Origin: JAQUGA01 sp964521105
Lineage (GTDB): Bacteria; Bacteroidota; Bacteroidia; Bacteroidales; WCHB1-69
Direction of reading: 5' to 3'
Length of the DNA: 7,825 bases
Assembly: GCA_964521105.1 (NCBI GenBank)
Contig: CAZFPO010000128.1
Location: 1 to 7,825, forward strand
Each line of letters starts with the position of its first letter. Positions within the stretch are counted from its first letter, which is position 1. Positions 4,137 to 7,825 of this stretch are shown piece by piece. The notes under the pieces are model-generated. The model was given only the letters and a program-made list of their open reading frames with translations, made no database searches and was not told where the DNA came from. Position numbers and translations under genes: made by a program.

Positions 4137-6935
4137 ATGAAAGACTTTTCGCAACTCATACGCTATAGCTANNNNNNNNNNNNNNNNNNNNNNNNNNNNN
4201 NNNNNNNNNNNNNNNNNNNNNNNNNNNNNNNNNNNNNNNNNNNNNNNNNNNNNNNNNNNNNNNNNNNNNNNAGTGATATTAAAGAGCAATTTCCGTTCAT
4301 GCCAGTGGTTCTTTTAACACCTTTTTCGCGAGATGCCAGCCTAATTATTGATAAAGCAAATTTAGAGAAAATAGATTATGTTTTTAGTTGGCTAGGTGAT
4401 GAAAATTTACTTCTAGCAATTGTAAAGTTGATTGAAGATAAAATGAACGCAGACAATGATTTACTCGAAATTGGAGTGCAAACCATTTTATTAGTTGAAG
4501 ACTCCGTTCGATTCTATTCGGTTTACTTGCCAAATTTATATAAGCTCATTTTTCAACAATCAAAGCAATTTATGACCGAGGGACTAAATATTCCTCAACA
4601 AATGATGCGGATGCGTGGTCGTCCAAAAATCTTATTAGCAAACAATTATGAGCAGGCAATTGAATTGTTCGAAAAATATGAAAACAATATTTTAGGAGTT
4701 ATTACCGACATTAGTTATAACAGAAATGGATTATTAGATAAAGAAGCTGGTTTGAAATTGACTGAAACCATAAAATCTAAAAATCCATTTGTGCCGGTAT
4801 TGATTCAATCATCTGAAATTGATAATAAAGAAAAAGCCGATGCTTTGAATGCAGGTTTTATCGATAAAAACTCCAAATCATTATCAAATGAATTGAGCGA
4901 TTTTGTGGATAGATATTTTGCATTCGGAGAATTTGTATTTTATGACCCAAAAAAGAAAAAGGAAGTTGCTCGAGCCGAAAATTTGAAAAAATTACAAGAA
5001 TGTGTTATGACTATTTCGGATGAATCCTTACAGTATCATATCTCTGGAAATAATTTCTCGAAATGGCTTTATGCTCGAGCTATTTTTCCAATCGCCGAAA
5101 TATTCAAGTCGCTTAGCCAAGAAGATTTTACTAATTTGACCGAGATTCGTCAATTTATTTTCGACTCTATTTCGTATTATCGTTTAAATAAATCAAAAGG
5201 AATTATAGCTGGATTTTATAAAGAACGATTTGATGAATATTTTAATTTTGCGAGAATTGGAGATGGCTCTATTGGTGGAAAGGGTAGAGGGTTAGCGTTT
5301 CTCGATTCGATGGTTAAACGAAACAAATGGATTGATAAATGGGAAAATACTATTGTGTCAATTCCTCCAACGGTGGTAGTTGGAGTGGATGTGTTTAGCG
5401 AATTTATGAAATTAAATAACTTATTTGATTTTATAAATGAAAGTCAAGATGATAAGGTTATATTAAAACGTTTTGTTCAATCAAAGTTTCCTGAACATAT
5501 TTTAGATGATTTAAGAGCTTTTGTTCAAGTATTAAAAAAACCTATTGCAATTCGTTCGTCAAGTTTGCTCGAAGATTCACATTATCAGCCTTTTGCAGGC
5601 GTATACAGTACTTATATGATTCCGTTTTCGGAGAATAAGAAAAAAATGCTTTGTAATCTTCAATTAGCCATGAAAAGCGTCTATGCTTCTGTCTTTTACA
5701 AAAATAGTCGTCAATACATGGTTGCTACAAAAAATGTAATTGATGAAGAAAAAATGGGTTTGGTATTGCAAGAAGTTTGTGGAAATCAGCATGGAAACTT
5801 CTATTATCCAACTCTTTCTGGGGTTGGTCGCTCCTTAAATTTTTATCCTTTAGGTAACGAAAAACCGGAAGAAGGGGTGGTGAATTTAGCATTTGGATTG
5901 GGCAAAATAGTAGTTGATGGTGGTCAAACCCTGAGGTTTTCGCCAAAGTATCCCGAAAATATTTTACAACTATCATCGCCCGAAATGGTTTTAAAGGAAA
6001 CTCAAAAAACATTTTATTCGCTTAGTTTAGATGTTGGTGCTTTTAAAGAAAGCATTGACGATGGGGTTAATATTGTGAAAAGAGAAATTGAAGAGGCTTT
6101 ATCAGATGATAATATTGATTGGGTAACATCAACCTATGATTTTCAAAATAATTTAATTGTAGATGGCGATTATGTTAAGGGGAAAAAAGTGCTTACATTT
6201 TCTCGAATCCTGAAATATTCCAAATTTCCTTTAAGCGAAATTCTACAAACAATATTAAGTGTTGGGGCAATCGAAATGAATAAACCAATTGAAATTGAGT
6301 TTGCTGTCGAAATTTCGAACGATTCAAACAAAAATCATCGTTTTTATTTACTACAAATACGACCTATTGCGGATAATCATCAAATGATAAATGAAGATTT
6401 GCAAAAAATTGATAAAAGCGAACTCAGCATTTTTTGTGAAACCTCCATCGGAAATGGGATTATTAATGATTTATGTGATGTTGTTTTTGTTAAACAAAAA
6501 ACGTTTAATGCAGCTAATAATTCATTGTTAGTAGACAAAATCGAAAAACTTAATACTCAATTATCTCAAGAATTTCGTAACTATATTTTAATCGGACCAG
6601 GCAGGTGGGGATCAAGTGATCCATGGTTAGGTATTCCTGTAAAATGGCCTCAAATTTCCAATGCTCGTTTAATTATTGAGTCGTCATTAGAAAATTATAT
6701 GATTGATCCGAGTCAGGGAACTCATTTTTTTCAAAATTTAACTTCATTTAATGTTGGATATTTTACTATAAATCAACATCATAATAAAGGATTTATCGAT
6801 TGGCAATATTTTGAAAATGCTTTTACGTTATACGAAGACGAATTTATAAAACATGTAAGATTTGACCACCCATTAATGGTGAAAATTGATGCGAAAAAAG
6901 GAATTGGCTGTGTTTTTAAATCTAACATTGGATGA
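4137..6935 (+). CDS. Tandem receiver domains fused to PPDK/PEP-synthase-type ATP-grasp domain; interrupted by assembly gap
   Basis: Residue numbers count the 100 N as given. Residues 1-11 (MKDFSQLIRYS) lie before the gap. Residues 46-104 are the second half of a receiver-like domain (VVLLTPF, then IDYVFSW where the conserved Lys is missing). A second receiver spans about 115-260 and keeps the acidic pair E121-D122, phospho-acceptor D191, S225/S226 and K244. A linker precedes the ATP-grasp domain of PPDK_N type from about 370: GGKGRGLAFL (380-389, Lys382), IRSSSLLED (472-480, Arg473), FGLGK (586-590), E721 and LQIRP (739-743, Gln740), likely counterparts of the ATP-binding Lys, Arg, Glu and Gln of PPDK. 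A C-terminal domain with GPGRWGSSDPWLGIP (820-834) ends the protein. The swivelling phosphohistidine domain and the PEP barrel are absent, so it is not a complete PPDK or PEP synthase. It probably binds ATP and may phosphorylate something under receiver control; the substrate is unknown. An in-frame TAG at 4125 supports the start, but continuity across the gap is assumed. Confidence 0.85.
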   Translation: MKDFSQLIRYSXXXXXXXXXXXXXXXXXXXXXXXXXXXXXXXXXXSDIKEQFPFMPVVLLTPFSRDASLIIDKANLEKIDYVFSWLGDENLLLAIVKLIEDKMNADNDLLEIGVQTILLVEDSVRFYSVYLPNLYKLIFQQSKQFMTEGLNIPQQMMRMRGRPKILLANNYEQAIELFEKYENNILGVITDISYNRNGLLDKEAGLKLTETIKSKNPFVPVLIQSSEIDNKEKADALNAGFIDKNSKSLSNELSDFVDRYFAFGEFVFYDPKKKKEVARAENLKKLQECVMTISDESLQYHISGNNFSKWLYARAIFPIAEIFKSLSQEDFTNLTEIRQFIFDSISYYRLNKSKGIIAGFYKERFDEYFNFARIGDGSIGGKGRGLAFLDSMVKRNKWIDKWENTIVSIPPTVVVGVDVFSEFMKLNNLFDFINESQDDKVILKRFVQSKFPEHILDDLRAFVQVLKKPIAIRSSSLLEDSHYQPFAGVYSTYMIPFSENKKKMLCNLQLAMKSVYASVFYKNSRQYMVATKNVIDEEKMGLVLQEVCGNQHGNFYYPTLSGVGRSLNFYPLGNEKPEEGVVNLAFGLGKIVVDGGQTLRFSPKYPENILQLSSPEMVLKETQKTFYSLSLDVGAFKESIDDGVNIVKREIEEALSDDNIDWVTSTYDFQNNLIVDGDYVKGKKVLTFSRILKYSKFPLSEILQTILSVGAIEMNKPIEIEFAVEISNDSNKNHRFYLLQIRPIADNHQMINEDLQKIDKSELSIFCETSIGNGIINDLCDVVFVKQKTFNAANNSLLVDKIEKLNTQLSQEFRNYILIGPGRWGSSDPWLGIPVKWPQISNARLIIESSLENYMIDPSQGTHFFQNLTSFNVGYFTINQHHNKGFIDWQYFENAFTLYEDEFIKHVRFDHPLMVKIDAKKGIGCVFKSNIG
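4172..4271. other. Assembly gap, exactly 100 N
   Basis: A run of exactly 100 undetermined bases, the conventional placeholder for a scaffold join of unknown length. It lies in the first receiver-like domain of the surrounding gene and hides the part that would carry its acidic pair and phospho-acceptor Asp. With 100 bases, only about 55 residues would precede the VVLLTPF strand, where a receiver usually has about 75-80, so the real gap is probably longer. Confidence 0.97.
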
Positions 6936-6991
6936 TTTTGTAATGAAATTATCAGAAATTTAAACTATTATGATTTTAAGTGAGATTTTTT

Positions 6992-7010
6992 AATGATTGA
7001 TTAAATCATT
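6992..7010. terminator. Weak AT-only hairpin after the receiver/ATP-grasp gene
   Basis: AATGATT (6992-6998) and AATCATT (7004-7010) form a perfect 7-bp stem with a 5-base loop, 56 bases past the stop. There is one G:C pair and no T run after it (TATATAAG follows; a T6 run lies just before it), so termination on the + strand is only a possibility. In this AT-rich DNA such a stem could occur by chance. Confidence 0.25.
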
Positions 7011-7056
7011 TATATAAGAAAAGTGTTAATTATAATTACGTTAATAAATTTTTTTG

Positions 7057-7064
7057 TATTTTTG
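7057..7064 (+). promoter_or_regulatory. Bacteroidota sigma-A -7 element (TAnnTTTG)
   Basis: TATTTTTG matches exactly the TAnnTTTG consensus of the Bacteroidota housekeeping promoter. It ends 20 bases before the lipoprotein ATG, giving a short 5' leader of roughly 13-15 bases. No clear -33 TTG element is present at the usual 19-21 base distance; the region upstream is AT-rich. The site is well placed in a 149-base intergenic stretch. Confidence 0.65.
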
Positions 7065-7084
7065 TAAATTAAATTCAAAAAGTT

Positions 7085-7777
7085 ATGAAAAATATCGGTT
7101 TTTCCACGTTATTGATAGCTTTACTAATGACTATTTTTTTTATTTCTTGTCGAAAAGAAACTAAAAAAATTAACTTTTCGCTAGTTGCGAAAGAACACTC
7201 AGTTGCTCAAAACCTATTTGATGATGTGTTTAAACAAGTCGACAGAGCCTCAAAGTTACAAGACGACTCATGTAATGGACAAAAAACCGGCGAAGGTGTT
7301 TTTGTTGATGGTTGCAAAACAATTACGATAAGCTCGTTAGATGCTATTTTTCCAAAGCAAATAAAAGTTGATTTTGGTACGCAAAATTGTATGGGCAACG
7401 ATGGTCGTAATCGTCGTGGAATTTTAAATTTTACCATTACTTCTTGGTATCGCGATTCGGGTTGTGTAATCACTGTTGTGCCAAATAATTACTATGTTAA
7501 CGACTACAAGGTTCAAGGTACTAAAACGATAATTAATAACGGTCATAACGCAAATGGAAATTTAAATTATAATGTCAATGTTGATAACGCAACTATTACA
7601 TCACCTCAAAATGAAGTATACACTTGGAGTACATCTCGAAATCATGAGTGGATTGAAGGAGAAAACACCCTTTTAAATCCATACGATGATGTCTACTTAA
7701 TAAAAGGAAGTGCACACGGTGTAACGTCCGATCAAACTCCTTATACCATTACAATCGATAATCCATTAAATATTTAA
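7085..7777 (+). CDS. Uncharacterised Bacteroidota lipoprotein, possibly short at the C-terminus
   Basis: A 230-residue predicted lipoprotein. The signal peptide runs from MKN through a hydrophobic core (about 5-20) to a lipobox-like FISC with C22 as the lipidated residue. C22 is followed by RKETKK, which lacks the acidic run of known surface-export signals, so a periplasm-facing location is the simpler guess. The mature part is polar and probably beta-rich, with four further cysteines (C63, C77, C102, C127), enough for two disulfides. Conserved-looking pieces include FPKQIKVDFGTQNC (89-102), DGRNRRG (106-112), NYYVNDYKVQGTKT (135-148), HEWIEG (187-192) and DDVYLIKGSA (201-210). I recognise this pattern from unnamed Bacteroidota lipoproteins but know no function. 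The start is fixed by the signal peptide and by the promoter 20 bases upstream. Homologues as I recall them continue beyond the NPL near the end; here tandem stops TAA TGA (7775-7780) follow five residues after Asn226, so truncation is possible. Confidence 0.8.
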   Translation: MKNIGFSTLLIALLMTIFFISCRKETKKINFSLVAKEHSVAQNLFDDVFKQVDRASKLQDDSCNGQKTGEGVFVDGCKTITISSLDAIFPKQIKVDFGTQNCMGNDGRNRRGILNFTITSWYRDSGCVITVVPNNYYVNDYKVQGTKTIINNGHNANGNLNYNVNVDNATITSPQNEVYTWSTSRNHEWIEGENTLLNPYDDVYLIKGSAHGVTSDQTPYTITIDNPLNI

Positions 7778-7825
7778 TGATTACTTAATGTTATACCTAA
7801 ATTCATTTTTATAGCTAATTCCAGC

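Noticed and set aside
5725..6012. Minus-strand open frame of 95 codons inside the ATP-grasp gene
   Set aside because: It is antisense to a well-conserved ATP-grasp region and has no recognisable product.
4137..6935. Calling the gene PEP synthase or pyruvate phosphate dikinase
   Set aside because: Only the N-terminal ATP-grasp part is present; no phosphohistidine swivel motif and no PEP-binding barrel can be found in the frame.
7207..7473. Minus-strand open frame of 88 codons inside the lipoprotein gene
   Set aside because: Antisense shadow of the lipoprotein; the product has no recognisable domain.

Overview
The window looks like a scaffold piece from a member of the Bacteroidota. The DNA is AT-rich and starts lack Shine-Dalgarno sequences. 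An exact TAnnTTTG promoter core lies before the last gene. The FabI is of the Bacteroidota sequence type, and two other proteins (a receiver/ATP-grasp fusion and a small lipoprotein) resemble families I associate with this phylum. Genus cannot be told. A run of exactly 100 N at 4172-4271 marks an assembly gap of unknown true size. All five genes are on the + strand.

Layout: (1) 1-648, a Fic-domain protein whose frame is open to the first base, so its start lies outside the window. The visible part holds both the N-terminal inhibitory motif and a perfect catalytic Fic motif. (2) 632-2755, overlapping the fic stop by 17 bases, a 707-residue polytopic membrane protein with a C-terminal TPR domain, resembling the TMTC family of GT-C O-mannosyltransferases. 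(3) 2756-3255, 500 bases without a credible gene but rich in structure: three consecutive inverted repeats, then a GTGT/CACAAAG-rich repetitive segment bracketed by near-identical 16-base direct repeats. (4) 3256-4092, fabI, enoyl-ACP reductase. (5) 4137-6935, interrupted by the gap: two receiver-like domains, the second with a complete phosphorylation site, followed by a PPDK/PEP-synthase-type ATP-grasp domain and a conserved C-terminal domain, without the phosphohistidine and PEP-binding domains of the true enzymes. (6) 7085-7777, a lipoprotein with its own promoter.

How the genes relate: fic and the TMTC-like gene are probably co-transcribed because they overlap. fabI and the receiver/ATP-grasp gene are 44 bases apart and could share a transcript. 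The 500-base repeat region separates these two units. The lipoprotein is probably transcribed alone. No defence system, CRISPR array, transposase, tRNA or rRNA gene is visible. The most unusual items are the receiver/ATP-grasp fusion, the Fic/TMTC-like pairing and the repeat element upstream of fabI.
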